A stretch of DNA of 64,000 nt from Wenzhouxiangella sp. 15190 (GTDB taxonomy: Bacteria > Pseudomonadota > Gammaproteobacteria > Xanthomonadales > Wenzhouxiangellaceae). The notes under the pieces were generated by a model that did no database searches, was not told the origin of the DNA, and saw only the letters and a program-made list of their open reading frames with translations. This document shows, one piece after another, positions 35,484 through 45,239 of this stretch. The DNA lies in the NCBI RefSeq assembly GCF_003417465.1, contig NZ_QVMV01000028.1, positions 186,001 through 250,000 of the forward strand, in the 5' to 3' direction. The translations under genes and the position numbers were made by a program. The first letter of the stretch is position 1, and each line of letters begins with the position of its first letter.

Positions 35484-35494
35484 GCACTTTGCGC

Positions 35495-35533
35495 AGTCCT
35501 GCGCATTCCGATGTTACCGGAATGTGCAGGACT
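35495..35533 (+). terminator. 16-bp hairpin after the Met-rich gene
   Basis: AGTCCTGCGCATTCCG (35495-35510) pairs with CGGAATGTGCAGGACT (35518-35533) with one G-U type mismatch and a seven-base loop. It starts 12 bases after the stop codon. The T-run is missing, so it may be a 3'-end stabiliser or a factor-dependent terminator. Confidence 0.6.
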
Positions 35534-35668
35534 CCTGCATGCCATCGACACAACCATTCCCTCCAGCCGGCTTCTGTCCAACCAACCGGCACCTGCCACC
35601 CCGGCAAATTTCGATCTCTCGAGTCCCTTGCTCGCCTGACCCGTCCGATTCGGCGATAATCTGCAGGC

Positions 35669-37132
35669 ATGGAGAAATCAAAGCCTGCCCGCTCCTGGAC
35701 CTTGAAGCGAACGCTCACACTTGCGATTGCAGCACTCGTCCTCGGCTATCTGGCCACGGCTGTCTGGCACCTCCACAAACCGTTGCCGAAAGGCGTGAAT
35801 ATGGCCGCCCCCTGGCGCCCTGCCACCTCGGTTCGCTTTCATGCCGATTCGACCTGGCTGGATGCCGAGGGTCAGCAACACAACGAGCGAGAGATTTTCG
35901 ATGCGGCCTTCGCCATGATCGAGCGGGCCGAAACGCTCGTGATCAGCGACTTCTTCCTGCTCAACCAGTTCGCCGGCCGGGCCGGTGACGGATACCGCCC
36001 GCTGTCGACACAACTGGTCAATGCCCTGGTCACCGAACGCCAAACGCACGATTCGCTGCGTGCGGTGCTGATCACCGACCCTTTCAACGACCTCTACGAC
36101 GGCGTCGACCAGCCGCTGTTCGCCGAACTCGAGCGGGCGGGCGTCGAGGTCATCGAGACGGACCTGAAGCGACTGCGCGATCCCAATCCGATCTGGTCGG
36201 CAGCGTGGCGCATCTGCTGCCAGTGGTTCGGCAACGGTCATCGCGGCGGCTGGCTGCCCAATCCGGTCGGTGAGGGGAAAGTCACGCTCAGAACCTACCT
36301 GACCATGCTCAATTTCAAGGCCAATCATCGCAAGACCCTGGTTGTCGACAGCGAGAACGGAGCGGAGGGCCTGGTCACCTCAGCCAACCCGCACGACGCC
36401 AGCAGCCGGCACGACAACATTGCCGTCACCTTCGACGGGCCAGCAGTGGGCGACCTGCTCGAGACCGAACGTGCCGTCGTACGCTTCTCGACCGGGCGCG
36501 AACCCGACTGGCCGACGCTGGCCTTCGAGACCTCCAGGCCCGCCATGGCCGAAGTGCGCGTCCTGACCGAAGCGGCCATTCGCGAGGCTGCGCTTGCCAT
36601 GATCGATTCGGCAGAAGCTGGGGATTCGCTGGACTTGCTGATGTTCTATCTTTCTCACCGTGAAATCATCGAGTCACTGATCGAGGCCCATGAACGGGGC
36701 GCGACCCTACGCGTTCTGCTCGACCCCAACGAGGACGCCTTCGGACGCAAAAAGAACGGCGTACCCAACCGGCAGGTTGCCTGGGAACTGCACGAGGCCG
36801 GCATTCCCATACGCTGGTGCAATACCCGGGGCGAACAGTGCCACGGCAAGATGCTGATCTTGCGTCCGGGCAGCGGACCCGATCGGGTGCTTGCCGGTTC
36901 GGCCAATTTCACGCGGCGAAACCTCGATAACTACAATCTGGAAACCAATATCGAATTGCGCATGGACACCGATGTGGAAGCCATGCAAGCCATCATCGTG
37001 TTCTTCGAGGAGCGCTGGTCGAATCAGCCCGATCGTATCCACAGCCTGCCCTATGAGCGTTACGCCGACCACTCCCACATGCGTTACTGGCAATATAGGA
37101 TCATGGAAGCGACGGGGCTATCGACGTTCTGA
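35669..37132 (+). CDS. Phospholipase D-like / cardiolipin-synthase-like protein
   Basis: The 487-residue protein has an N-terminal membrane helix (~15-34) and two PLD half sites. The first is FKANHRKTLVVDSENGAEGL with a full H-x-K-x4-D, followed by VTSANPHD. The second is QCHGKMLILRP followed by LAGSANFTRRN, where the Asp of H-x-K-x4-D is Arg. This family includes cardiolipin synthases and phosphatidyltransferases in the inner membrane. The lipid substrate is unknown. It is followed 16 bases later by the YhhN gene. Confidence 0.82.
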   Translation: MEKSKPARSWTLKRTLTLAIAALVLGYLATAVWHLHKPLPKGVNMAAPWRPATSVRFHADSTWLDAEGQQHNEREIFDAAFAMIERAETLVISDFFLLNQFAGRAGDGYRPLSTQLVNALVTERQTHDSLRAVLITDPFNDLYDGVDQPLFAELERAGVEVIETDLKRLRDPNPIWSAAWRICCQWFGNGHRGGWLPNPVGEGKVTLRTYLTMLNFKANHRKTLVVDSENGAEGLVTSANPHDASSRHDNIAVTFDGPAVGDLLETERAVVRFSTGREPDWPTLAFETSRPAMAEVRVLTEAAIREAALAMIDSAEAGDSLDLLMFYLSHREIIESLIEAHERGATLRVLLDPNEDAFGRKKNGVPNRQVAWELHEAGIPIRWCNTRGEQCHGKMLILRPGSGPDRVLAGSANFTRRNLDNYNLETNIELRMDTDVEAMQAIIVFFEERWSNQPDRIHSLPYERYADHSHMRYWQYRIMEATGLSTF

Positions 37133-37148
37133 GGGAGATCGAGAGCAA

Positions 37149-37817
37149 ATGCAATCCGTAGAACAAGACTTGAAATGGGTCACCCATGCAAGACTCGCAT
37201 TCGCGATCATTGCCGCGACCTACTGGCTTACGTTATGGCTGCCCCCTCTGCCCGGAAGCTGGATACTGAAATTTACACCGATGCTGATCGCCGCTGCCGC
37301 GCTGGCGATATTGCTAAAGCCGGCCGCGGCCGTTCCGATGGCCATCGGATTCGTCGCTGCAGCCGGTGGAGACATCTTCCTGGCATTTGATCGCAACCAC
37401 TACTTCACCTCCGGCCTGGCTTGCTTCCTGGTCACCCAAATCGCCTACTCGATGGCGTTCGTCCGGCATCGCAGGACATTCATGCAGCGGTGGCCATGGT
37501 GGCTACCGGTGATCGCCTTCGGCCTGACCGTGCTCGCCTTGATGTGGCCGTCCCTGGGAAACGACCGCATACCGGTCGCTGTCTATGTCGCTGCATTGGT
37601 CTTCATGGCCGTATCAGCCACAACCGTGGAGAAGCGGCCCGGTCGATTGTTCGCTGGCGCGGCCCTGTTCGTGGTGTCGGATGCACTGATCGGAATCACC
37701 CGTTTCGTGGCCGATTTCTCCTACTCGGTGCAGATCATCATTGCCATCTACGCACTCGCGCAATACCTCATATTCACGGGTGCGATCGAGGCCATGCCGA
37801 AACGTCTAGAGCGCTGA
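37149..37817 (+). CDS. YhhN-family (TMEM86/lysoplasmalogenase-like) membrane protein
   Basis: The 222-residue protein has about eight short hydrophobic segments and the family blocks KFTPMLIAAAALAILLKPAA, GFVAAAGGDIFLAF and VVSDALIGITRFV with the paired acidic residues conserved in YhhN/TMEM86. Eukaryotic members hydrolyse lysoplasmalogen; bacterial activity is mostly untested. It lies right after the PLD-like gene, which hints at shared lipid turnover. Confidence 0.85.
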   Translation: MQSVEQDLKWVTHARLAFAIIAATYWLTLWLPPLPGSWILKFTPMLIAAAALAILLKPAAAVPMAIGFVAAAGGDIFLAFDRNHYFTSGLACFLVTQIAYSMAFVRHRRTFMQRWPWWLPVIAFGLTVLALMWPSLGNDRIPVAVYVAALVFMAVSATTVEKRPGRLFAGAALFVVSDALIGITRFVADFSYSVQIIIAIYALAQYLIFTGAIEAMPKRLER

Positions 37818-37836
37818 GGCGCTATCCTCTGGACCC

Positions 37837-39306
37837 GTGAACGTCGTCCCCAACCACATGAAGTTCCTGCGGCCGCGCATCGGCCTGATCGCCGGGCTTG
37901 CAGCTTTCGTGGCGATACTGCTGCTGCCGGCGCCGGATGGTATGCCCGACACCGCCTGGCAGGTTGCAGCTGTCGCCGCACTGATGGTGGTGTGGTGGAT
38001 CAGCGAGGCACTGCCCATTGCCGCCACCGCCCTGTTGCCGATCGTTCTGTTTCCGGTGCTCGGCGTAACCGATATCGCCGGGGCGACGACGCCTTTCGCC
38101 AATCCCCTGATCTACCTTTTCCTCGGCGGCTTCATCATTGCCCTGGGGATGGAGCGATCGGGCCTGCACAGGCGCATCGCGATCAACATCATCCGCGGCG
38201 TCGGCACGAAGCCGACGGCGATCATTGCCGGCTTCATGCTGGCCGCGGCCTTCCTGAGCATGTGGGTGTCGAATACGGCCACGGCCATGATGATGCTGCC
38301 CATCGCGCTTTCGGTCACTGACCTGGCCGACATCGACAAGGATCGGGACCATCGCTCCGCATTCGCCCTGGTATTGCTGCTCGCACTGGCTTACGCCTGC
38401 AATATCGGTGGCCTCGGCACCCTGATCGGTACACCGCCCAATGCCCTGCTGGCCGCCTGGCTGCTCGACAACCACGGCGTCGAGATCGGCTTTTCCCAGT
38501 GGATGCTGGTCGGCCTGCCCCTGGTGATCGTCGCCCTTCCCCTCGTCTTCCTGCTGCTGACCCGCGTGCTTTTTCCGTTGCGCGTCTACCAGTTTCCGGG
38601 GGGCGATGAATTGATCCGCAACGAACTGGCCCGATCCGGGCGCACGGACCGCGCCGAGAAGCAGGTCGCTGTCATCTTCGTGCTCACTGCCGGACTGTGG
38701 ATTGGTCGCCCGCTTCTCGAGACTTTTCTTCCCGGCCTGTCGGATACCGGCATCGCCATCTTCGGCGCCCTGCTACTGTTCATCGTGCCGATCGACTGGC
38801 GCGAGTGGCGTTTCGTGCTCTCCTGGCGGGACACCGCTCGCCTGCCCTGGGAAGTGTTGATTCTGTTCGGCGGGGGCTTGAGCCTGGCGGCCGGCATCAG
38901 CGATTCGGGCCTGGCCGAATGGATCGGACAAGTCTTCCAGCAGCTGGATGGCCTGTCCGTTGTGGTGCTGATCGGGCTAGTCGTCGGCGCGGTCATCCTC
39001 CTGACGGAAGTGACCAGCAACACGGCCACTGCCGCGGCTTTCCTGCCGATCCTCGGCTCCGTCGCCGTAGGCATGGGACTCGACCCGATCGTACTCGCCG
39101 CACCCGCGGCGGTCGCCGCCAGCTGTGCATTCATGCTGCCGGTCGCCACGCCACCGAATGCCATCGTCTACGGCAGCGGTCTGGTGACGATCCCGCAAAT
39201 GGCGCGCGCCGGCCTGGTCATCAATCTGGTGATGGTCATTGTGGTCACAGGGCTGATGTACGCGTTGCTGGGCCGGGTATTCGCCGCCGACCTCATTCCG
39301 GGTTGA
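37837..39306 (+). CDS. SLC13/DASS-family anion:sodium symporter
   Basis: The 489-residue protein has about eleven helices and two SLC13 signature blocks: MWVSNTATAMMMLPIALSV and LTEVTSNTATAAAFLPI, each holding the S-N-T motif for sodium and carboxylate binding, plus LGTLIGTPPNALLAAWLL and LPVATPPNAIVYGSG. Members import dicarboxylates, citrate or sulfate. The exact substrate is unknown. The GTG at 37837 and an ATG at 37858 are both possible starts and neither has a good ribosome site. Confidence 0.88.
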   Translation: MNVVPNHMKFLRPRIGLIAGLAAFVAILLLPAPDGMPDTAWQVAAVAALMVVWWISEALPIAATALLPIVLFPVLGVTDIAGATTPFANPLIYLFLGGFIIALGMERSGLHRRIAINIIRGVGTKPTAIIAGFMLAAAFLSMWVSNTATAMMMLPIALSVTDLADIDKDRDHRSAFALVLLLALAYACNIGGLGTLIGTPPNALLAAWLLDNHGVEIGFSQWMLVGLPLVIVALPLVFLLLTRVLFPLRVYQFPGGDELIRNELARSGRTDRAEKQVAVIFVLTAGLWIGRPLLETFLPGLSDTGIAIFGALLLFIVPIDWREWRFVLSWRDTARLPWEVLILFGGGLSLAAGISDSGLAEWIGQVFQQLDGLSVVVLIGLVVGAVILLTEVTSNTATAAAFLPILGSVAVGMGLDPIVLAAPAAVAASCAFMLPVATPPNAIVYGSGLVTIPQMARAGLVINLVMVIVVTGLMYALLGRVFAADLIPG

Positions 39307-39395
39307 ACCCGAGCGCCGGGCCGTTGTCTTTCACTCTTTGAACTGCCGCTGGAGCCGGCAGCATCGTTTTACAATCCACCAACCGGGGAAACCGC

Positions 39396-41453
39396 ATGAG
39401 AAAACTGAATCAGTGCCTGACGGCCGCCGCCCTGCTGGGCCTGGTCGGCGCGCACGCAAACGCCGACGACCGGGGCACCACCTCGCCCGAGGCCACACTG
39501 GGCGACTGGGGTATCGCCACGGCCAATATCAGCGAATCGGTCGAACCCGGCGACGACTTCTTCACCTGGGTCAACGCCGGCTGGCTGGAATCGACGGAAA
39601 TTCCGAAGGGCTTCTCGCGCTGGGGCGCCTTCAACGAACTGCGCATCCTCTCCGAGGAACGCGTCGAGGACATCATCAGCGACCTGGGCGACAACGACCC
39701 GCAGCCGGGCAGCCCGTCACAGCAGGTTGGTGATCTCTACGCCAGCTACATGAACACCGATCGCATCGAAGCGCTGGGCCTGGCGCCGATCCGCGAAACC
39801 CTGGACAAGCTGCTGGCCATCGATTCGCACGAGGCCGCCGCCCGCTGGATGGGACGACAGGGCACGGATTCCATCGTGGCGTCTTTCGTCACCCTGGACC
39901 AGGGCAACCCCAATCGCTACCTGGCCTATCTCTACCAGGGCGGCCTGGGCCTGCCCGACCGCGACTACTACACGCGCGAGGATGATCCCTTCCCGGGTCA
40001 TCGCCAGGCCTACCGCGATTATATCGCCGCCACCTTCAAGCGCGCCGGCATCGACCAGGCCCAGGAGCGGGCCGACGCCGTGCTGGCGCTGGAAATGAAG
40101 CTGGCGGAGAACCACTGGACCCGGGTCGAGGCCCGCGATCGCCAGGCCAACTACAATCTCATGAGCCCGGCCGAACTGGCCGAGAACGCACCGGAATTCC
40201 CCTGGCAGGCCTTCCTGGCCGAACGCAATCTCGACGGCATCGAGGAGGCGGTCGTGGCCACCAACACGGCCATTTACGCCAACAGCGAAGTATTCGCCGC
40301 CACCCCGGCTGAAGACTGGGCGTCCTGGCACGCTTTCCACTGGATCAACAACCACGCACCGTTGCTGTCGAGCGAGTACCAGCAGGCCCACTTCGATCTG
40401 TTCGAACAGCGCCTCGATGGCGTCGATGAACAGCGCGAGCGCGAAAAACGCGGCATCAACTTCGTCAGCTCTCGCCTGGGCGAACTGGTCGGCCGGGTCT
40501 ACGTCGAGCGCCACTTCCCGCCGGATTACCGCGAACAGATGATGGAACTGGTCGAGTACCTGCGCCGGGCTTTCGCCGAGCGCCTGGACACCCTGGCCTG
40601 GATGGACGATGAAACACGCAAGGAGGCTCACCGCAAGCTCGAGGCCTTCCTGCCCAAGATCGGCTATCCGGAAAAGTGGCGCGACTACTCCGACGTGGCC
40701 ATTAACGCAGACGAGCTGATCGGCAACAGCCATCGGATCAGCGAATGGTCCTGGAACGATCAACTCGCCAAGCTCGACGAGCCGGTACGTGAATGGGAGT
40801 GGGGCATGACGCCGCAGACGGTCAACGCCTACTATCACCCCACCCGCAACGAAATCGTCTTTCCGGCCGCCATCCTGCAGCCGCCGTTCTTTGATCCCAA
40901 CGCCGATCCGGCCGTCAACTTCGGCGCCGTCGGCGGCGTCATCGGCCATGAAATGGGCCACGGTTTCGACGACCAGGGCTCACGCTCAGATGCCGACGGC
41001 GTGCTACGCAACTGGTGGACCGACACCGCTCGCGAGCAGTTCGAGCAGCGCACCGGCAAGCTCGTCGAGCAATACAACGGCTTCGAACCGATCGAAGGCA
41101 TGAACATCAACGGTGAACTGACCCTGGGCGAAAACATCGGCGACCTCGGCGGCCTGTCGATCGCCCACCACGCCTACAGGATGTATCTCGATGATCACGC
41201 CGACGGCGAGACGCCGGTACTCGACGGCTTCACCGGCAACCAGCGATTCTTCATGGCCTGGGCGCAGGTCTGGCGCAACCTGTGGGCCAGCGAGGAATCC
41301 CTCCGCAACCGGCTGATCAATGATTCACACAGCCCGGCCGAGTACCGCGTCAACGGCATCGTTCGCAATCTCGACGCCTGGTACAAAGCTTTCGGGGTCG
41401 ATTCGGACGCCGAACTCTATCTGGCGCCGGAAGACCGCATCAGCATCTGGTAA
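39396..41453 (+). CDS. M13-family zinc metallopeptidase (PepO/neprilysin type)
   Basis: The 685-residue secreted protein has a signal peptide ending at ANADDRG. The M13 N-terminal domain has VEPGDDFFTWVNAGWLES. The catalytic domain has NAYYHPTRNEIVFPAAILQP, the zinc site HEMGH (518-522), GENIGDLGGLSIAHHAYR with the third ligand Glu, and the C-terminal YLAPEDRISIW. It probably cleaves oligopeptides in the periplasm. GGGGAAACC before the ATG sets the start. Confidence 0.93.
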   Translation: MRKLNQCLTAAALLGLVGAHANADDRGTTSPEATLGDWGIATANISESVEPGDDFFTWVNAGWLESTEIPKGFSRWGAFNELRILSEERVEDIISDLGDNDPQPGSPSQQVGDLYASYMNTDRIEALGLAPIRETLDKLLAIDSHEAAARWMGRQGTDSIVASFVTLDQGNPNRYLAYLYQGGLGLPDRDYYTREDDPFPGHRQAYRDYIAATFKRAGIDQAQERADAVLALEMKLAENHWTRVEARDRQANYNLMSPAELAENAPEFPWQAFLAERNLDGIEEAVVATNTAIYANSEVFAATPAEDWASWHAFHWINNHAPLLSSEYQQAHFDLFEQRLDGVDEQREREKRGINFVSSRLGELVGRVYVERHFPPDYREQMMELVEYLRRAFAERLDTLAWMDDETRKEAHRKLEAFLPKIGYPEKWRDYSDVAINADELIGNSHRISEWSWNDQLAKLDEPVREWEWGMTPQTVNAYYHPTRNEIVFPAAILQPPFFDPNADPAVNFGAVGGVIGHEMGHGFDDQGSRSDADGVLRNWWTDTAREQFEQRTGKLVEQYNGFEPIEGMNINGELTLGENIGDLGGLSIAHHAYRMYLDDHADGETPVLDGFTGNQRFFMAWAQVWRNLWASEESLRNRLINDSHSPAEYRVNGIVRNLDAWYKAFGVDSDAELYLAPEDRISIW

Positions 41454-41463
41454 TCAAGACCTT

Positions 41464-41583
41464 TCAACCACGGAATACACGGATGTACACGGAAAGACTA
41501 ACGAGAACGCCCAGCACCCCCCAATAGGCGGATTTGCTGCTAACCGATCGTTGTTCCGTGAACTCCGTGTTTTCCGTGGCTTC
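41464..41583. repeat. Intergenic inverted repeat (ACCACGGAATACACGG type)
   Basis: Words ACCACGGAATACACGGA at about 41467-41483 are mirrored by TTCCGTGAACTCCGTG and TTTTCCGTGGCTTCC at 41554-41585. It belongs to the same class as the repeat at 4897-5089 and again sits between convergent genes. No gene is visible in the spacer. Confidence 0.65.
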
Positions 41584-41599
41584 CGGGTTTTGCAGTGCT

Positions 41600-43030
41600 T
41601 CAGTCGACTGCGAGATTCCTGGCCGTTTCCTCGATCAGGGCCCAGGCTGCTTCGATGTGAAAGCGCTCGACGCGCGTCTGGCCCGGAACGATACGCAGCG
41701 CGTAGCGGCCATCCAGGCGGGTATGCGTCAGATACAATTTGCCGCTGTCCTGGATGTTGGCCAACAAGCGCTGGTTGGCTTTCTCGATCACAGCCTCGTC
41801 CGCACCTCCCGGCGGCAGCCAGCGAAAGCATACGCAGTTGAGCGGCGCCGGAGCCAGGCGCTCGAAGCCTGGATGGGTGTCGATGGTCTCGGCCAGCCAC
41901 TGGCCGTATTCGATATGCCGGCGCAGCATGGCCTGCAGACCATCGAGGCCGAACGAGCGCATCACGAACCAGAGCTTGAGCGCACGGAAGCGCCGGCCGA
42001 GCTGGATGCCCCAATCGCGATAATTGCGCACCTGATCATCTGCGCGGGTCCTGAGGTATTCCGGCTGGATCTCGAAAGTTCGCACCAGGGCGTCGACATC
42101 ACGCACGTAGTAAGCCGTGCAATCGAAATTCGTGGCCATCCACTTGTGCGGATTGACAACGAAGGAATCGACGTTCCCGGCCGAGCCCAGCATCCATCGA
42201 AATTCGGGCAGCAGCAATGCCGTACCGGCATAGGCCGCATCCACGTGAAACCAGGTGCCGTGTTCGGCACAGATCACGCCGATGGCGTCGATCGGATCGA
42301 TCGCGGTGGAACTGGTCGTGCCCAGGGCAGCAATCACACACAGTGGAACCACTCCTTCAGCAAGATCGGACTCGATCCGTTCGGCCAATACTTCCGGGCG
42401 CATGGCGAAATCGGTATCGACCGGAATCTTTCTGAGTGCCGCTGAACCGAAACCGGCGATCTTGACGTCCTTCTCGACCGACGAGTGTGCCTCGGTCGAA
42501 CAGTAGATGGCAAAGCGCCGCTCATCCAGGTCGGCAAAGCCGTGCTCGTTGACGAGAAATCCGGTCGCCCGCTCGCGGGCGCTTAACAACGCGCATAGAG
42601 TCGCCGTCGAGGCCGTATCCTGGATCACGCCCTCGAAGTCCGCCGGCAGCCCAAGCCAGTCACGTAGCCATTCCATGACTCGGCCTTCCAGCTCGGCGGC
42701 AGCCGGGGAAGTCTCCCAGCTCATGCACTGCGCACCCAGGGTGGCGGTCAACATCTCCGCCAGCACGGAAGGGTAGGAACTGTTGGCCGGAAAATAGCCC
42801 ATGAACATGGGATGCTGCCAATGCGTCATCCCGGGCAGGACGAGCTCGCGGAAGTCCGCGAGGATGGCAGCCATGTCTTCGCCCGCTTGCGGACCCTTGG
42901 TCGGAAGCTGTTCGGCGATCTCTCCCGGTGCGACACGCGCCTTGACGGGATGCTCCTCGATGGTGTCGATGTAGTCGGCCATCCAGTCGACCAGCGCATG
43001 GGCATGACGACGAAACTCGTTGCTGTCCAT
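41600..43030 (-). CDS. PLP-dependent amino-acid decarboxylase (aromatic L-amino acid type)
   Basis: The 476-residue protein is of group II decarboxylase type: HPMFMGYFPANSSYPSVLAE, TWFHVDAAYAGTALLLPEFR and the PLP lysine in NPHKWMATNFDCTAYYVRD (Lys near 295). Length and motifs match aromatic-L-amino-acid/tyrosine decarboxylases of Pseudomonadota. The product would be tyramine, tryptamine, phenethylamine or a related amine; the substrate cannot be assigned. The next gene upstream on the strand is an ion channel with no clear link. Confidence 0.88.
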   Translation of the reverse strand: MDSNEFRRHAHALVDWMADYIDTIEEHPVKARVAPGEIAEQLPTKGPQAGEDMAAILADFRELVLPGMTHWQHPMFMGYFPANSSYPSVLAEMLTATLGAQCMSWETSPAAAELEGRVMEWLRDWLGLPADFEGVIQDTASTATLCALLSARERATGFLVNEHGFADLDERRFAIYCSTEAHSSVEKDVKIAGFGSAALRKIPVDTDFAMRPEVLAERIESDLAEGVVPLCVIAALGTTSSTAIDPIDAIGVICAEHGTWFHVDAAYAGTALLLPEFRWMLGSAGNVDSFVVNPHKWMATNFDCTAYYVRDVDALVRTFEIQPEYLRTRADDQVRNYRDWGIQLGRRFRALKLWFVMRSFGLDGLQAMLRRHIEYGQWLAETIDTHPGFERLAPAPLNCVCFRWLPPGGADEAVIEKANQRLLANIQDSGKLYLTHTRLDGRYALRIVPGQTRVERFHIEAAWALIEETARNLAVD

Positions 43031-43067
43031 TGATTCCTGAGTCCGTGGTTCTCTGAATATAAACCGG

Positions 43068-44762
43068 CTACGGTGAGGCCGCCGTTCGCCACCACCAGGG
43101 TCGACTCGCCAGGCGTGGGTGACCGGACTGCAGGTAGCGGACCACGTCGGGATCGACCGCTACCGCCCAGATCAGTTCTGCCGAGTGCGGAGTGCCGCAA
43201 AACAAAATGCGGTCACCCATGGCCAGAGGCTCGTCCTCATCCGGCAATAGGAGCACATGGTCTTCGCGCCCGATCATCAGAACCAGGGCATCCAGCTTTT
43301 CATTTCGGTCTCGAGGATCGAGCGTCAGCATCCCGACCGTAAATTCTCCACCGGATTCGATAATTTCAGCCAACGGTGGCGTACGCTTTTCACTGACTCT
43401 GCTACTCCAGTATTGCACGCGTTCTTCACCGATCCGATCATGAATCCGCTTCAGGCAGTCGCGACTCCAGCCTTCGTCACGCCCGAGCATGGCCTCGAAG
43501 AAAGCCGGCACCATCGGGGCTTCCAGTACCGGGCGTATCGCCGAGGCGACGATACCGCTGACCGAACACGTCAGATGCGTTCCGGCTTCCTCGAACAATT
43601 GGCGATTGTGAAGATGGTTCTCACGTGCAATCACCAGCAATTCGGGATTGAGCATCAATGCCGTCATGATCGTCGACAGGTTTTCGGCGTCGTTGGCATG
43701 GGTGGTGATCAATCCGGTCACCTCGCCAATGCCGGCCTGCTCCAGTGTATCGCCCTCCGAACTGGGCCCGAAAATGCTGCCGCGGGGCCAGCCGGCTTGA
43801 TCACCGTCTTCGGCAATGATGCGTGTAGCCACCCCTTCCCGCTCAAGCTGCTCGGCCAGCAAGCGGCCAAAATCGTCCTGGCCGCAGATCAGCCAGATGC
43901 CGTCCAGACGGGCATCCGATTCCCACTTCTGCCGTGCGCCGGCCTCCGACAGCCGCTCATAGAGCTGATAGGCCTGCGGGCGCGTAACCGCCAGCGTGGC
44001 CCGTTGCGCGAACTCCTCCGCCGGTCGGATAACGAATCCGGTCTCGAAAGAAATCATGTTCCGGCTCGTGGCGGCCGAGTCGGCCCGAGCGGCGACCGAT
44101 ACTTTTTGATTGAGCAGGCGACCGGCCAGCGCGATCTTGAGGTTGGTTTCGTCGCTATCGGTCAGGGCCAGTAGCCCGGCACACCAGCGGTTCTGCAGGC
44201 CAGCCTTGATCAGGCTCTCAGGCACGGAAGCATCGAGCCTGAAGCCCGGCACCTGCACGTTGTAGTCTTGCAACTGGAGATCGCGAATGGCGTCTGCCGA
44301 ACGGTCAACCACCACTACACGACGACTGCTTTTGACCAGATTGTCGACAAGCATGCTGCCGGCGCCGCCATAACCGCAAATGAGGTAGAACGGAGCGCGA
44401 ATGCCGCGAATGGTCCGCTGCAGTTGGCGCCGTCCCAGGGCTTCATGAAAAGCATCGTCACGGACGAGGCCCACAAGGCTGCCGATGGCGAACAGCCAGG
44501 CGAAAACCGTCATGTAGATGCAGAGCAGCGCCCACATGCGCTGGCCATCGCTGAACTCGGCCGGAATTTCACCGAATCCGATGGTGCTCCCGGTATAGCT
44601 GACGACGTAGAAAGCGTGAAGGAAATTCATGGTCCACGGCTCGCCGCTGTCGTCGTAGCCGGGAATGAGGGTGAAACCGAGCGTAGCGACGGCATAGGCA
44701 CCGATCAGAACGACCAGCGGAACCCGCATGCGCTGGAACAGGAGTGACAGCGGTGTATTCAT
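43068..44762 (-). CDS. Two-pass ion channel with tandem TrkA-N (RCK) domains
   Basis: The 564-residue protein has two membrane helices around a pore loop SYTGSTIGFGEIP, a GFG variant of the potassium filter T-x-G-Y-G-D, then two Rossmann RCK domains (ICGYGGAGSMLVDNLVKSSR; LICGQDDFGRLLAEQLEREG) and a TrkA-C-like end. It is likely a ligand-gated K+ channel of the inner membrane. The ATG at 44762 is preferred with GGAG nine bases upstream. It follows the DUF6394 gene by 15 bases and is probably cotranscribed with it. Confidence 0.87.
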   Translation of the reverse strand: MNTPLSLLFQRMRVPLVVLIGAYAVATLGFTLIPGYDDSGEPWTMNFLHAFYVVSYTGSTIGFGEIPAEFSDGQRMWALLCIYMTVFAWLFAIGSLVGLVRDDAFHEALGRRQLQRTIRGIRAPFYLICGYGGAGSMLVDNLVKSSRRVVVVDRSADAIRDLQLQDYNVQVPGFRLDASVPESLIKAGLQNRWCAGLLALTDSDETNLKIALAGRLLNQKVSVAARADSAATSRNMISFETGFVIRPAEEFAQRATLAVTRPQAYQLYERLSEAGARQKWESDARLDGIWLICGQDDFGRLLAEQLEREGVATRIIAEDGDQAGWPRGSIFGPSSEGDTLEQAGIGEVTGLITTHANDAENLSTIMTALMLNPELLVIARENHLHNRQLFEEAGTHLTCSVSGIVASAIRPVLEAPMVPAFFEAMLGRDEGWSRDCLKRIHDRIGEERVQYWSSRVSEKRTPPLAEIIESGGEFTVGMLTLDPRDRNEKLDALVLMIGREDHVLLLPDEDEPLAMGDRILFCGTPHSAELIWAVAVDPDVVRYLQSGHPRLASRPWWWRTAASP

Positions 44763-44777
44763 CACCGGCGCTCCGAT

Positions 44778-45161
44778 TCAGCGGCGGAAGCGGTTGGTTT
44801 CGATTAACACCACCACCGTGGACACTATGTTGGCCAACAATGCGCCACCGGAAAGCGAAACCACCGAGGCCATCACAGCCGGCGTAAGCCCGGCATCAGT
44901 GACGTGGACGGCCACACCCCAGACCAGAGCGGCAGCGAGAAGCTGCAAGTCGGCCACAAGGCTGGAGGCCAGCAGCACTGCACCGATATGCGTACGTTCA
45001 CCCATTTTCATCACCGTGGCGATCAGGCTGACGGCAATGGCGGCGAACAATTCGTAGGCGTTGTGATGGTCGGGATTGTCCATCTCGCCGATAAAGAAGC
45101 CGAAGTTGAGCGTCAGTGCCAGCAGGATGAAAAATGCGAATACGACTTTCTCAGGATTCAT
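44778..45161 (-). CDS. DUF6394-type small membrane protein
   Basis: The 127-residue protein has about four hydrophobic segments. It begins MNPEKVVFAFFILLALTLNF and continues with FFIGEMDNPDHHNAYELFAA, GERTHIGAVLLASSLVADLQ and a final anchored helix. I recall this as the DUF6394 family, often placed with a TrkA-N ion channel. The function is unknown; the pairing suggests an accessory subunit. The ATG at 45161 has GGGGAT upstream. Confidence 0.75.
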   Translation of the reverse strand: MNPEKVVFAFFILLALTLNFGFFIGEMDNPDHHNAYELFAAIAVSLIATVMKMGERTHIGAVLLASSLVADLQLLAAALVWGVAVHVTDAGLTPAVMASVVSLSGGALLANIVSTVVVLIETNRFRR

Positions 45162-45239
45162 GGGCGATCCCCAACCAATCAGCGAGTACAGTCTGCACGT
45201 TAGCCGACCCAACCCGGACGGTCAATTCATAGGGAGCCT

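Noticed and set aside
36838-36870. Second PLD motif lacking Asp as evidence for an inactive enzyme
   Set aside because: His and Lys of both half sites are present; this Asp varies among family members, so inactivity cannot be claimed.
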